Below, one piece after another: positions 35,408-48,907 of a stretch of DNA of 64,000 bases (positions are counted from its first letter, which is position 1; the number at the start of each line of letters is the position of its first letter). The position numbers and the translations under genes are program-made. This DNA is from Macrotrachela quadricornifera (lineage: Eukaryota; Rotifera; Eurotatoria; Philodinida; Philodinidae), in assembly GCA_022393335.1 (NCBI GenBank), contig JAJEKB010020889.1:593809-657808 (forward strand). The letters are read 5' to 3'. The notes below the pieces were generated by a model. That model was not told the DNA's origin. It saw only the letters and a program-made list of their open reading frames with translations, and did no database searches.

Positions 35408-36089
35408 CAAGTAGTACAATAAATGTTAAGCTCTTACATTAGAATCTTAATCAAAATGATACAGTTGTATCAGTAAAAGATTGACACATATGTACTGCTA
35501 TACAATTTTGTTTTCTTAAGGCTCGTCTTTCTCTTCAAAAAAGTTCGTTTTCATCAGAAATATCGCAATAAAGATAAATGCATGAAGAGATGTTCTATTA
35601 TCAGATCTTTCTTTTAATACCCTACCAGAAAACAGTTTCTTATATGAAAAATGAAAAAAAAGATTTTTCGTTCGTTCTCTGTTTCAATTCATTCTATATC
35701 TTTCAATTTTGTTTGAATGAACGAGTCAATATATCGAGTATCAACAAGTTTTTTTTTTTCTAAATTAACCTTTGCTTTTGTTATATATATAGATATTTGT
35801 ATAATTATACATCTATTTTTAGTGTATGCTTTTGAGACATTGAATTTATGATGATTTTTGCTTTGTTTAATTTTATCATAATTTCCACATTACAGCTCTA
35901 CCATGTTCTGAAAATGTCATATTGATTGAATGTGCTTGAGCTGTAATCGATTTCTTACGAAGAGAGAATTTCAAAGTTTTTTTTATTTTTTATTCATGAT
36001 GCTTAGAATCGAAGTACACATCGTTTTATAAAGTAAACGTTAGATATGTATTGGAAAAATAAATCTCTACATTTTTACCTTGTTGAATG
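35408..36089. other. non-coding stretch
   Basis: About 0.7 kb of T-rich DNA downstream of the ART-LamG gene and of the piggyBac copy; no coding signal beyond chance. Confidence 0.4.
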
Positions 36090-39080
36090 TTATATATTAT
36101 CAGGTCTATGTTTAGAATCAGCAAGAGTGGCAAACTCTGATTCTGTCAATGCTCTAGCATGAAATGTAAAGTCATCAATTTGTCCATACATTTTTGTATA
36201 ATTAAAGAGTGGAACTGAAGAAAAACATTTCATTTGTTCATAATTAGAAGGTTTGTTTAATATTGAACTATTCAAATAGACACCACCTATACTCACTGAA
36301 AAATGTGAATTATCAGCTATTATAGATGAATAACGTCGATTTATGTCGGTATCTATTAGTTTTCCATTTTCGTAAAAGAGATACGTTTGTGGACTGTCAT
36401 ATACTACACCAAGGTGAATCCATGTATTATTCTTAATTGAAGAATTATTCACATTAACAAGTAAATATCGACTTGGAAAAAAGTATCCAATAGAACCATT
36501 ATTGGGATAAACATGTAAACTAAACGCACATGAATAACTACCTGACGATAATCCTTCAATTAATGATAATAATTGTAAAACAGCTATTGCATTATTACTT
36601 TCATCTAGTTCCATTATATTTAGACGAAGCCAGAAGGCGATTGAAAATTCGTATTCATTTAATGCAAGAAGAGTGAAACCTACGGATTGAAAATATGATT
36701 GACTTAAATTGAAAAGAAGAGTACTTCGATTATTTGATACTGATCGATAAACATCTTGACTATGTCCTAGAATATTATTTGGACCAATATCAGCGTTGAT
36801 ATTATCAGTATCAAAATTATAAAAGAAAATTAGAGTTGCTTCATATTGTATTTCATCGGCAGATTTTACAGAATATATAACATTTAATTGATCAATAAGA
36901 CCATAAAAATAATCAGCACGAGTTACTGAATTTAGTCCAATATATGATACTTGTGTTTTATTTATTCTTGTTAACGTTGGATATGTAAGATTTAAAAATT
37001 TTTCTTCAAGTCGATAACCATTAAGATAAAAAACAGTTGATCCAGTTTGATAATCGAATGAAAATGTTACATACATCCAACAACCTTGGCAATTATAATC
37101 TTGTACAGAAGCAGATACTTCCTGAAGAATATTTCTATTATCCCAGTTTAAAATCCTTATATTTATAGATGTATCTTGAATAATGAATGCAATACAAACG
37201 GGATTAAAATCATTACAATCAACTAATATATCTTTCGTTCGATATCCTCCAAGTAAAATCCAAGCACTGAGTGTAAAACTGGTGTTTAATGTAAGATTTA
37301 ATGAGCGAGGAAAGCTGACATATTGATATATTAGCCGATTTAATTGAAGCGCTTTACCTTGTCCTGAGAAGTCAGGTGAGATAAAACCAGCACCATTCAT
37401 AGCAGTACCATTATATAGACCCGTAAAATCTTCTCGTGCATCACCACAATCAAATGACCAAAAATAATCAGCTCGGATTGTAGTATTTCGAGGTATACAT
37501 ACTACAAAAGATAATAAGCAATCATTATTCTTTTCAGTATAATACTTCACATGCCTCAGATAATCTATGAAATGATATTTAAATTGATATTTGGAACGGC
37601 AATAGTTAATGCCTATTTGATTTACAAAGAAAATTATGATACTACTCATATGATCATGCTACAGTTTCGCAATATAAGTGATTCAAACTGCATACTCGCC
37701 GATCATAAGCTCGAAGAAAAGAACATGACAATCAAGAAAATAAAAAGTCTTCTGCTCTAGCTGTGATAACTTCTTTTGTTTTAACTATTTTTCTAAGAAG
37801 TATCATTCTATGAAATAAAGTATTCAAAAATACCGTTCTACGTTCAACTGTTTTTCAATGTATGATTAAGTAAAAGTTGTATAAACATTGTAGAAATTTT
37901 TCTACTTTTGATTACGAAATTTATCAACACAAAATAATGTTGTATATAATGAAATAACAATTAGATAACATACTTGGAGGTGGAGGTGGACGTCTTGCAC
38001 CATATACTGCACCAACAATAATGCCTACGATACAAGCAGCAATCAATAGACTCAGTTCAACTATTGTTCGCGGTTTCTTGTACCATCGCAATTTTTTGTG
38101 CTCAGGTGGATACAATAGAGCATCTAAATATAAAACAAAGATATTGATATATTAATTGATATATAAGATGAACCTTCGAATGGAAGCTCAAGTAGAGTTT
38201 CCGTTGGTTTTATCTGTTTCAAATGAACAATATACATATTGGGTGCTGGAGAACTTAGTGTTTGAACTTCCATGTAAGTACCAGGCAAAAGAAGTATTTC
38301 ATCTTCCGTAACGAAATGTGAATGTGCACGTATTGTTCTACCATTGAAGGCTTCAACAGAGAAGAGAGTTCTATCACCTGTCATACCTAAGTACATGTTA
38401 TTTTCTAGTACAGTCAATTCAGTTGTACATGATGAAAATGCCCACCATGTCACTAAAGTACCGCGCGGAAAATCTGTACTTAGATCTTTGGTTACACCAC
38501 GCCAAACGGTTGCTCGTGGTACACAAGGCAATTTAACTAGAGCAGTCAAGAATAATTTAAGATATTTGAAGTACGGACGAAGTTCATCACGAGGAGAATT
38601 TTTTAGTGTGTAATTAAGCATTGAATAAAGGCTGTAATGCGGCTTTTCCCATTCGATAGTGTACAGACGAATTGCAGCACTCTCATTAATTGTCAGTCCA
38701 TCAGGTGGTTGTTTGGGTGTTTCATCAAGTGCCATTTGAACATAAAATGATAAGTTATGCAACAGTTCATTCAATGGAGCACATGCTTCAGCAAGTGTTA
38801 GTAAAGGTTCTTTGGCATATCCTATCACAGGACCATGTTCAACTTTAATCTCAGGAACATCGGTGACAGTTGCATTAATTTTTATCACTGAATCGCTACA
38901 TGTTTTATGGATAACATTCATTGGTATTGATCCATCCGATTGATCAATGTTTTCTTCTCTATTTAAATCAGTTTTCATATCATCAAATTTGATCGGCAAA
39001 TCATTATTAACATCGACGTATTTTATTCCTACGTGTTGACTATTATTACTCTCCTTATCATCGTCTTTACGTGTATCCAT
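36090..39080 (-). CDS. ART domain - membrane helix - tandem LamG-like protein
   Basis: Exons 38174-39080, 37974-38123 and 36090-37501, with GT-AG introns of 50 and 472 bp; phases agree and give 822 aa. The N-terminal part contains an ART domain with the R-S-E signature: WRGV (Arg about 194), AFSSCT, and TEDEILLLPGT. A basic KKLRWYKKPR stretch then precedes one membrane helix (about residues 322-342), followed by RRPPPPP. The C-terminal 470 residues hold two LamG/concanavalin-like domains with many N-x-S/T sites. The topology rule (positive inside) puts ART in the cytoplasm and LamG outside. A further 5' exon near 39215-39275 could add a few residues. Intron 2 is unusually long here. Confidence 0.78.
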
Positions 39081-40379
39081 GGAAATCTAAAAAATGCATT
39101 TAGGACTAGACAATGACATGAAAATTAAAAACATATTAACTATAAAGATAAAATATTGAATTTAGTAAATAGATTAGAGAAAGAAAGTTATCGTTACTTA
39201 TCGGTTACGTTGTTAGAAACATCCTGATTTCCGTGCATACTATCAGAAATCTTTGATACACGTCCATCTCTGGACTAAAATAATTATAAAAATATACAAT
39301 TTAAGTAGAAAATATTCGACAGATATGTTATATTCCACAAAATACAATCAATAAAACAGAAAAGTATTCTATTCTATTAAAGTTAATGGGCTGCGAAAAA
39401 TGAGGATTTTTTCAATTGATAAAAAATAAATTATTGAAGATTTTTATTATTAAAAACATTTTTTAAATCCATTTTTAAATATTCGCAAGTTGTTCAATAA
39501 GAAAGCAGTAACTACTTGCATAGGGATGATATTTAGTAAGAATAATAATTTAACGAAGTTTTTTTTTTCCTAAAACTAAAGAATAATTATAATAATAATG
39601 GATATCGACATGAAAATATTTTCGAATACGGATTTTATAAAACTCCGGAACAACTATTTTGTATTACTAATTATGATCTAGTTGTTTATTTGCTATCATG
39701 TGATTAACATAATTACCTTTTTTTGCAGCAATAGCATACGTATGTATTAAATACATTATAAAAACTATACATTTATTTTCTTTTTTTTTCTTTCGTTCTC
39801 TGTTAGTAGTGAGTATGAAAAAACCGAAAAAATTGTTCACAGGTAAATCTACCTACAGAATTATCTATCTGTGTATATTTCTATTCTGCTTAAGGAAGAA
39901 AAAAAGAAGAACAAAAAAAATACATATGTGATATTGCGTCTTGTAACTATATATTTTGTTTTACGTAAACTAGTTGGAAGAAAATACTTAGTTGATGAAG
40001 CGTAACCGTGAGTAAATGAAAAGCAAATATAGAACGATATATTTCTTAATAAAAAACCAGTTTTCAATGGCAATATTTTCAGTCCCAAACAGATGAAGTA
40101 TTCACTAGTTAACGATGAACAAAAATAAATAAAAAAAATTAATTTTCTTCTTCTTTCATTAATATTATCTGTTCCATTGCTTTGCATTGACAACAGATAC
40201 AGTTAAAATAATTTTTTTATATACAATAGATATTACCATTAAAACAAGTTCAGCAACATCTCGTATCATTATGGTTAGAAAAGAGAGAAAATCAACATCT
40301 AATTCTCCATTAATTACAGCTACAACGACTTTATTTGATGGCGTCTCTATTATTCGACATATGGCTTAAAACTTCCTAC
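39081..40379. other. non-coding stretch upstream of the ART-LamG gene
   Basis: Contains a candidate 5' exon of the ART-LamG gene on the minus strand (about 39215-39275, MHGNQDVSNN in frame with the next exon after a GT-AG intron). Otherwise AT-rich and unrecognised. Confidence 0.4.
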
Positions 40380-40570
40380 TCATATCAATAGGTGCTAGTA
40401 TTAATCAATCTAATAACGATCGTCAAAATACGCTGACATAACTACAAAACATCGTCAATGACGTCAACATTTTTACACATTCGGATCAATGCATTCAATT
40501 TCTCAAAAAACCATTGACGATGAAAATATTTTTATTATATTTCTTTGTGAAGTACTGCAAATGGCTACCA
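40380..40570 (+). pseudogene. fragment of an ART-TPR gene, N-terminal domain only
   Basis: Plus-strand sequence reads like the N-terminal domain of the ART-TPR paralogues: GASINQSNNDRQNTLT, a stop, LQNIVNDVNIFTHSDQCIQFL, then a frameshifted DDENIFIIF. This aligns with the VMNNIITFTDGNSCVEFI region of the gene at 17358. The ART and TPR parts are missing. It is a truncated, decayed copy. Confidence 0.65.
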
Positions 40571-43500
40571 AGCAGTGCGATCAAGACTTCAGTATTGTAA
40601 GTTTTTTCACGGTGTATGAACCCTAGTCTCAATCCTGTTCATTTCTTAAGAAAGTATTCAATATCATAAACCTAAACATATTTTCAAAGTATGATTCAAT
40701 GTTTCGGTTAAGATTTAATCAGATTTTAGTCTGGTTCTGTTCAGATTCCTTTTTCAATTCTCATTTATTCTTGTTATGTTGATTTTTCCTAAATTTTTCA
40801 GCATGCTGCAAGATTTTATAAATAAAATTTAGGAGCTGTCCTATTTTATGTTATATAATAATTAGAAAAATTCTTTTTTTATCAGAAGATACATCGTCAA
40901 AAGCTCTGCAAGTTACAAAGAACAATTATGGAAAGATTAGATAAGAAAGAACAAATTCGCTTTTTACAAAACAAAACCATCTTATTTTGACAACGTTTAA
41001 ATTGCGCTCATTTTCAAAACAAAGAAGTGGATTTATAAAATATCTAGTACTTTATAAATTGTAGAGCTTTCCACGCTGCATCTTGTAATACATACTTTTT
41101 TTAAATACAAAATATTAAATACTAATAAAGTTGAAGGCAAAAGAGGCACATATATTATGATCTAATGTAGCAAGTTAGTTTTCAATAAAAATAGTTTTTA
41201 TACAAACTTTATTATTATTGAATTAGTTGAATAGTGATCCAGTAGTATAGAAAGACAGAATGAAAGATGCGCTATAAGAAAAAACAATACATTCGCCACT
41301 ACTTTTGGATTTTCCTAAGTACTAGAAGTTTGTCAACTGAAATAATTATTTAAAATGAAATGTTTTATTTCCCTCTTTTCTCTTAAAGCAAATTATTTTC
41401 ATATAAAATTTAAAATAATTGAAGATTGAAGCTATATCTAATAACATGATATACCGGATTGGATAGGCTGGGAGGTTTATAAACTGATGATCTACAGCTC
41501 AATATTTTATATATTCACTTCTTTTCTGTTTTCTTTAGGTAATCTTACAAAGATCTTGCCAAAAAAAATAATAATATCCAAAATATATCTGATAAAATTT
41601 TCTAGAATATAATCAGATTTATTCCATTAGAAACTATTAAAATTCTAATAGGATATTGATCTAAAAATGATGCTTGCAATCCTTCGCAAGTTGTTAATGT
41701 TTTGTGGGTGCACATTTCTTTGAGAATTAAGATTTTCTAACCAAATTCCGAGTTTTAGAATGTTTAGGATTGCGCAATACCATAAGTACACGTTTTCTCA
41801 CAAAAAGATACTAAATTTATTAAGACTTTATATAAACCCAAATGTTCTAGAAAATATTTTTGAAATGAAACACAGTAAATGATTCACTTAGAATTCACCT
41901 CTTTATCGCCGTGAGTTTCACCATAGCAACGTAAGAAGACTAAAAATTATTTGATGAATTCGAGCATTATTATGGTCCAAAACCATTAATCTGAAAATAT
42001 AAATGGCAATAATTTTTCTCCAGCAGATAGGAATATTCATAAACACATCTAGACGTATAAAAATCCTGAAACATGGGCATTTTTTGCTGATTTCATTTTT
42101 AAAAGAATATATTTTTTTATTTTATATGAATTATATGAAAAGAATGTCAGGAATAGGCAATAAAAGATATTTCTTTATCTGTTGGAATCTTCCATTCTTT
42201 TTATTGAATGGACGACTATAAAGGCTGGCATGTTCTGTGTTTTACCGATTTTTCATTAAGTTGTTATCACTCGAATTTGAACTCATCTCGAAAAATGTTC
42301 ACCGTGTAAATCTCGATGAGTAGTGCGATCTACTTAACATATATAGCTATCTTGAGTATGTGAGAAGTTTCTGGATTCTCGAACCTTGTGGTTCTTTATA
42401 CTCTTCACTGTATTCATGGTCGAAATTCTCGAAATTAACTGTATGCTTGTGTGTTTGTCCGTTGGATATTAGCTTGAACCTATGTGAAAACGAAAGCAAG
42501 AATATATTTTTTGTTTTTGCTGATCTGTTTAATGCAGAAAGATACTTTAGCTGAGTGATGGTTGAGAGCAGGTATCTAAATGGTAGACGACTTCGTATAG
42601 TCAAGGAATTCAGTAGTAGAAAACTGTGAATTTGCCATAGTCATACCGTGATCTAGATTAGGTTTTTCTAAGTGTTGTGGAGTAACCATAGATTGACAGT
42701 TAGAAATTATAGATCTTCGAAATCTTTTTTATTTCGATTTTTAAATATTTTAAACACAATAATAAGCTTATCAAAAACCTAGAAATTTCCAATCAGTATC
42801 AAAACTATAGACGTCAAATAAATAATAAATGTGTATCTTTTTCATCACATTATCTTGTCATTAATATTAATAAAGTCATCATAATTATCATTATTATTAG
42901 ATCGATAGGTATCCTACATCTCTCTAAAAAAATATAGTGAACATTTTTCTTTTCCTATACGCTGAAAAGTACAACCACAATTCAGTTAAAATATCTTTCT
43001 GCTTTAAATAGGCGAACAAAAACAAAAGAAAATTCTTCCTTTTGCTGTCATAGAGATTGAAACTAATATCCTACGGACAAACACACAAGTACACAGTTAT
43101 TTGCAGGATCAAGATCCTAACTATAGGCAAAAGAACACGATAATTCTTAGGAAAAATTGAGTGCCTCCAAAAAAACAATATTGAGTAACAGTGTTACGTT
43201 ACTTTTAGTCGCCTAGATTCGTGGCAAACAGAATTTTATTAAGTCGAAACGGAGAAAAGTCTTTTATGTAACAGCAGTATGCGTCGTTAAAATGTTTCAG
43301 AAAACTTTTACTTGAAGCTGACATTTACTATTTTCCTTCGTAAAATATAGAGGTTCTACAAAATGAAAAATATTTTTTTTATTGAATACGATATACTATT
43401 CGATAGAGAAATGCATGGTGAATATTTTAAAAGAATTTCAGTTCAAGCGACGAGAACGTATTGAGAATTCAATTAAAAATAAACCAAAAGATGCCATTTT

Positions 43501-43627
43501 TTATGTCTCATCGATTGTTTATTAATGACTATTAGAAAGAAATATAAGTTATGCTTTCATTCTATTTAAGATCAGATTTATATACATATCTCTACATTTA
43601 TTTTCTTCGAATTTTACATTTTTGGTT
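40571..43627. other. long non-coding stretch
   Basis: About 3 kb of AT-rich DNA. Open stretches near 42000-42600 overlap on both strands and show no family pattern. No tRNA, exon chain or repeat with clear ends was recognised. Confidence 0.4.
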
Positions 43628-45070
43628 ATGAATGGTACAATAAAAGATATTCATATTGAATTGATAGAACCAAAGCTATTCGATTTTAAAAAACATTATT
43701 ATCCTCAAGTGCTAGAGACTGATTTAGCACCAGATGTGGAACAATTGTTAAATATGACGAATGAACAGATTGCCATTGAATATTGTCGATTAAATTCAAA
43801 TGTAAATCAGCAGAAATTGTTAAGTTTATTACAAACTCCTCCAAAATTATTTCACTGGTCAGGAACTGATTTATTTCTTGTTCTCGATCATCAACAACAA
43901 AAGCAAAAACAAATGTTATTGATTGAAATAAATAGTTGTCCAAGTGGACAAAATTCGATGCCAAATAATAGATATGGTTATCATCATTTGATGAAATTTA
44001 TGTTCTGTCCATTATTAAAAGGAATGTATGGAGATAAATCTCATGGTAGTTTAGCAGTTATTTATAATAAAAATCTAATGGAAACACGTGGATATGCTGA
44101 AGCATTAGCTGATGTAACAAATGAATGTGTTTATTTTGTTGAATTTCTAAATAATGATAATGTTCGTTTTATTGATAAACAAATGTTTGTTCATTATAAA
44201 CAAGATTGGCATCCAATACGTGCAGCCTTTCGTTATGTTACACAAGCACCATGGAATCGAATTCCTGTTCATTCACCTAAAACATTGATTATAAATCCGA
44301 GTATTGTTTGTCTTGCTGGTGGACGAAATAAACAATTAGCAAACACTACCTATCACATATTCAATCATAAATATAGTCAATATGGATTATTTATAAGAAT
44401 ACCAGAGACTATTAATAATTTAACAAAAGAACAAATTCCTGAATGTATAAAACGATTAGGTGGTTATGGTGTTATAAAAGTACCGTATTTAAATGCTGGT
44501 CAGGGTGTTTACACTATTGTTAATAAACGAGAATTAGAAGATTTCATGTCGACATCAACAGAAAAATACGATCATTATGTCGTTCAGTCATTAGTAGGAA
44601 GTGATAAATGGAACGATAATAAATGTCCATATACTCATGTTGGAACAATTCCAAATGAAAATAATGAAGTATATGCATATGACTTACGAATACAAATCTA
44701 TGCCGATGAACACAGCTTTCGACCAAAAGCATTGTATGGTGGACGAGCTCGACAACCTCTAGGAATGACGGATGATTGTGAAGATAGTTGGTCAATGCTA
44801 GGAACAAACTTAAGTGTAATAAGTGATCAAAATCCAATCGAATGGAAAATTGAAAGTGATCGTTTATTGATAATGAATGCTCGAAACTTGAGAGAGAGAA
44901 TGGGTATTACTATAGATAATTTAATTGATGGTTTTGTCCAAAGTGTAATGGCAACTCATGCAATTGATAACATGGCACAACAATTATTATTGGAAGATGG
45001 ACAATTTAATATTGATTTGTTTAAAAAATTAAATTCGGATAGTTCAATACTATATGACATTTTACCATGA
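43628..45070 (+). CDS. ATP-grasp-like protein, intronless
   Basis: A 480-aa protein from the ATG at 43628 (upstream in-frame codons include no ATG). The N-terminal part contains LLIEINSCPSGQNSMPNN, like the metal/ATP-binding EIN segment of ATP-grasp enzymes. The C-terminal half has a Gly-rich ATP-grasp-type loop (YGVIKVPYLNAGQGVY), a YVVQSLV strand with the acidic pair pattern, and DLRIQIYADEHSFRPKALYGGRAR, resembling the metal-binding strand. Such enzymes ligate a carboxylate to an amine or thiol using ATP. Lack of introns beside multi-exon genes, and the general look, suggest a gene acquired from bacteria or fungi; this is inference. Confidence 0.55.
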   Translation: MNGTIKDIHIELIEPKLFDFKKHYYPQVLETDLAPDVEQLLNMTNEQIAIEYCRLNSNVNQQKLLSLLQTPPKLFHWSGTDLFLVLDHQQQKQKQMLLIEINSCPSGQNSMPNNRYGYHHLMKFMFCPLLKGMYGDKSHGSLAVIYNKNLMETRGYAEALADVTNECVYFVEFLNNDNVRFIDKQMFVHYKQDWHPIRAAFRYVTQAPWNRIPVHSPKTLIINPSIVCLAGGRNKQLANTTYHIFNHKYSQYGLFIRIPETINNLTKEQIPECIKRLGGYGVIKVPYLNAGQGVYTIVNKRELEDFMSTSTEKYDHYVVQSLVGSDKWNDNKCPYTHVGTIPNENNEVYAYDLRIQIYADEHSFRPKALYGGRARQPLGMTDDCEDSWSMLGTNLSVISDQNPIEWKIESDRLLIMNARNLRERMGITIDNLIDGFVQSVMATHAIDNMAQQLLLEDGQFNIDLFKKLNSDSSILYDILP

Positions 45071-48000
45071 ATCTTTTTAGGCGCATTTATAAATGACTAT
45101 TATCTCATATGTTAACTAATTCTAATATTACTTATATATTCATACAAATTAATTAATGCTTCAGTAATTTCACCGTTTTTACTGTAAAAGAATCTAATAT
45201 AATTCTAGCTAAATTTAAAGCTTCTGCTCAATATTTAATCGAGTTTTTTGTTATAGACAATATTAGCTCTATTCCATTAATCGATTAATTCAAAGTAAAA
45301 TATATCGTTCTTTGTCTGATATGAAAAAAACAGATCATAATGTCATCTATTGAAGTAAAGATTAGGAAAAAAATTTATTGTATAAAATAGCGTTATAATC
45401 GATGGTAATACTACTTCTATAGTTGATTATAATTACATACACTTGTCTAAAATTAACTATAATTAATTAAAAACGTCATTATAATCAATTAACTCAATAA
45501 TAAATCCAAAAAAATAACCTATATTTCCTCACGATATTTTTCTTCTTAATAAAACGATCTACTTAGCTTCGATTATAATCGCTTATTATTAATTAATTAC
45601 CATTCAATCAAATTTAATCTACAAATCTTCAGATAATAGCGCTTCTATCTGAAATCGATTAAGGAAATAGTATAATTATCTTAGTGTTTTAAAAACACTT
45701 TATTGTTTGATAAATACAGAATTTATTAAATAAAATTCATATGCTACAGTATATGTTAAGTGGTTGTTTATATATATGACTGTGACTTTTTAAAGATAAT
45801 CAACAAACTATTTTTGAACCCAACTAATGAGCTTATGAATATAATCATATGCCTTTGTAGCGATATTTTAATTAAAATTATATAAATTTCTTCCCTCGTT
45901 CAATATTTTTCATCTTGAGATTCATCAATATAAACTTTTCATTTCATGTGTAAGTTCCTGTGCGCAACATTCAACATACTCATAGACATGTACCAAAAGA
46001 AATTTGTCAGATGACGTATAAAATCAATTTTTAAAGAAGGTGATATGACATCTATCTAGATATGTATCAAAACAATTATATTGACTTTTTTCATTTTATT
46101 GCAGTATGCACAATACTGAAAAAAATTAGGTAATCATTAATTAACTCAACAGAAATATAGAGGAAGTTGTTTTCTACAAAATGAGTCGTCTGACGAGTTT
46201 ATATGATAAACAGTTTGATACTTTTTAAAAATGTATTAGAAAATTGAAATCTAAATTTATATTGGTTTTGTGCAACCAATTGATGCAATCAGAAATATAA
46301 ATGACTAAAAACCCACAATTACATAATAATAGCAGTTGACAGAATTAGAGACAAAAAAAATGACTGAAAATATATCATTCGAAAGAGGTAAATCTAGAGA
46401 TTCCAGATATATAAAAATATCTTTGATTAAACGTAAAAGCAGACTCGTTCTAATTGAAACAAAAGTAGGAAAAGGCCCAAACATACCAATTTTGGAAGTA
46501 AAGAAGTAAGAATGACTGTATGTAAAAAGATGGTTACCATTTAGTCTTTGATTGTTTTTCAAAACAGAAACGAAATAGTAACACACACTTGAAGACAAGA
46601 AAACTATTTCATAGAAGTCAATATATATCAAGTACGTAAAATAAAAAATTAGACCAAGCGATTGAGATAACAAACTTTTGTTATCCATAGAAATGTGACT
46701 TAAAGATGAGTTATTTACCTCTTGAAGAACGAGACAAGTTCAATCTACTTGCCGAACTTTTGGTTTTCAGCAATCGATCTTCTATCGAAATAAAACTTCA
46801 AATGGTGTAGATAATGTGCTTGGAATTAAAAATAAATACAGACTCTAGCCTTGCTGAAATGTTTCATATTTTTTATTGAAATATTAACACTCATCAGGAT
46901 TCTGTACAACAGTTGTAAGTATAAAAAAGTAGAATTACACAAAAGAGAAAAGAAAGGAAAAATAAAGGATAAGGTCTAATTGAAAAAAAATGAGAAGGTA
47001 AAGAATGTATATAACCATTTTTTAAATAAACCTCTTATATCGTTGCCGTAGTTTCAATACATTCAAGAGCTACTTTTATAATATCGATTTTCATGTTCAA
47101 TTACTTCTCAGCAATCTTATATTCATATGTTATAGACACTTGCGTTAATTCATTTTGAGAAGTGACGGAAAGGATCTAGTACCTGAATTCACTAGGTTAT
47201 CTCAGTTTTAGTGTAATTCCGTTCTTCTCTCTTGGCTTAATTATATTCAAAATATCTTCGTTTATATAAGTACGAGCAAAAAGATATTTCGATGGTCAAA
47301 GTATCATATATCAAAGTGAAATTATTTTGTGAATTTAATTACTCGACTGATATACGAGATTCTTCTTGTATTGACTTATTCGAGGTATCTTTCTGGATGG
47401 ATGTGGATGGAAATCATGATAATTTTGGGACAAAAATTGATACTAAGTATGATCGTGAATATGCGAAGATGAAGCGTTGTTTTATTTAATTTCGAATAAT
47501 TTTATTAACGAGCCTTTTTTAGATATCTTTCTTGGACGAAACAAATCATCTCTTACTATTCTTTCTACAAAAAATAATTTCTTGAAAAATCTCGTTAGCA
47601 TTATTTTGAGTGACTCAACGTGCTCTATTCTACTATACATTCATAAAGAAGGATTTGTTTTCTCGATCATTGAGACAAGTAATATGAAAAGAACGATTGA
47701 GTTATTGCCGAAACTTTTATCTTTGCCCAGCACTCACCATTTAATATATGTATTTCATTGCTCTTCTTTCTTGTTCTGCTAATGCACATATGGAAGAGTA
47801 AGAACGAACGAAGCATCGTCACCTATGTATTGCTTGTTTCTATCACGAGGGTTTTTTGCCATTTGGTTATCTGTAACAAGGGCAGAATAAGAGAAAAAAG
47901 ATGAGTAACCCATTATTGAATACACGTATAACTCAGCTATTTGCTAGTATGTGGAAATATCTTACAAATTATTTTTTTCTGTCGGATATTGTTATTTTCA

Positions 48001-48907
48001 TAGAACAGAAAGATAGTTCTTTTCTCATTGTTTCATAAAATACTTTGCTACAACGTAGATTATACTGACATTCTCTACCCTGTAAAAATAAATAGCAATA
48101 CCGATTATCGTTGAGAAGACAGCTTAGTAATGGAAGAAGAAGGAAAAAGCCCATATCGAATCTACGAAAAATTGTTTAACATCTGCAAAACAAAAAAATT
48201 CGTTGTTCCTAAATAAATGAGACGACTTTATAGAACGAAAAATACGCTAAAAATTAAGCAAAATATTTTAAAACTTCAGTTTCGCGCTCTTACAAAAGGA
48301 AAAACTTGAAAAATGCACCGAAAAAACCTAAAGACATGAAATACGCAGGGCAAAAATAGTGAAAGCGCGTTTTCTAATATCTCACAATTCAAGAAATGAG
48401 TTTGATCACACGTTACAACTTATAACTCGTATTTTTGAGTTTCGTTATTCATCAAAGCACATAAAAACGCGATACTTGCTCTATTTCAAAAGGTTAGTCA
48501 ATTGAAAAGTTTAAGAATTTATGATCATGAAGTAGCCATAGTCATTTATTGTCACCACTGTTGCCGTCACTTGCATAGACACATACATACATGTGTTTGC
48601 TTTCTTTCATCGTATAGTGTTGAATTGCATTTCACTGATAAAAAATAGATTTTTTGTTAGAATAATTAAGTTATATCATACCTCGATAGATTAGATTATA
48701 TTCTTTGGTATTAAGTTACATATCTCTCAAACTACCTACATACAATGCAATAGAGAGAAGGAACAAAAACAACAAACAGCATTAATCTTCGTCTTGTGAT
48801 TTATTTCTTATTGTATATCCAGCGTGCAAGTATCTATACATTGTGGTAAATAGTTTTTTGCATTTCTAGGATAAATATCCCATACACAAATTATTTTTAT
48901 TATTAGT
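45071..48907. other. long non-coding stretch
   Basis: About 3.8 kb of AT-rich DNA. Near 45390-45660 several short ATTATAATCG/TTAATTAATT motifs recur in both orientations but without clear element ends. Open stretches at 46305-46688 and 47292-47782 lack family features. Confidence 0.4.

Noticed and set aside
46305..46688. 127-codon minus-strand open frame
   Set aside because: Low-complexity hydrophobic sequence without family pattern, splice partners or clear codon preference.
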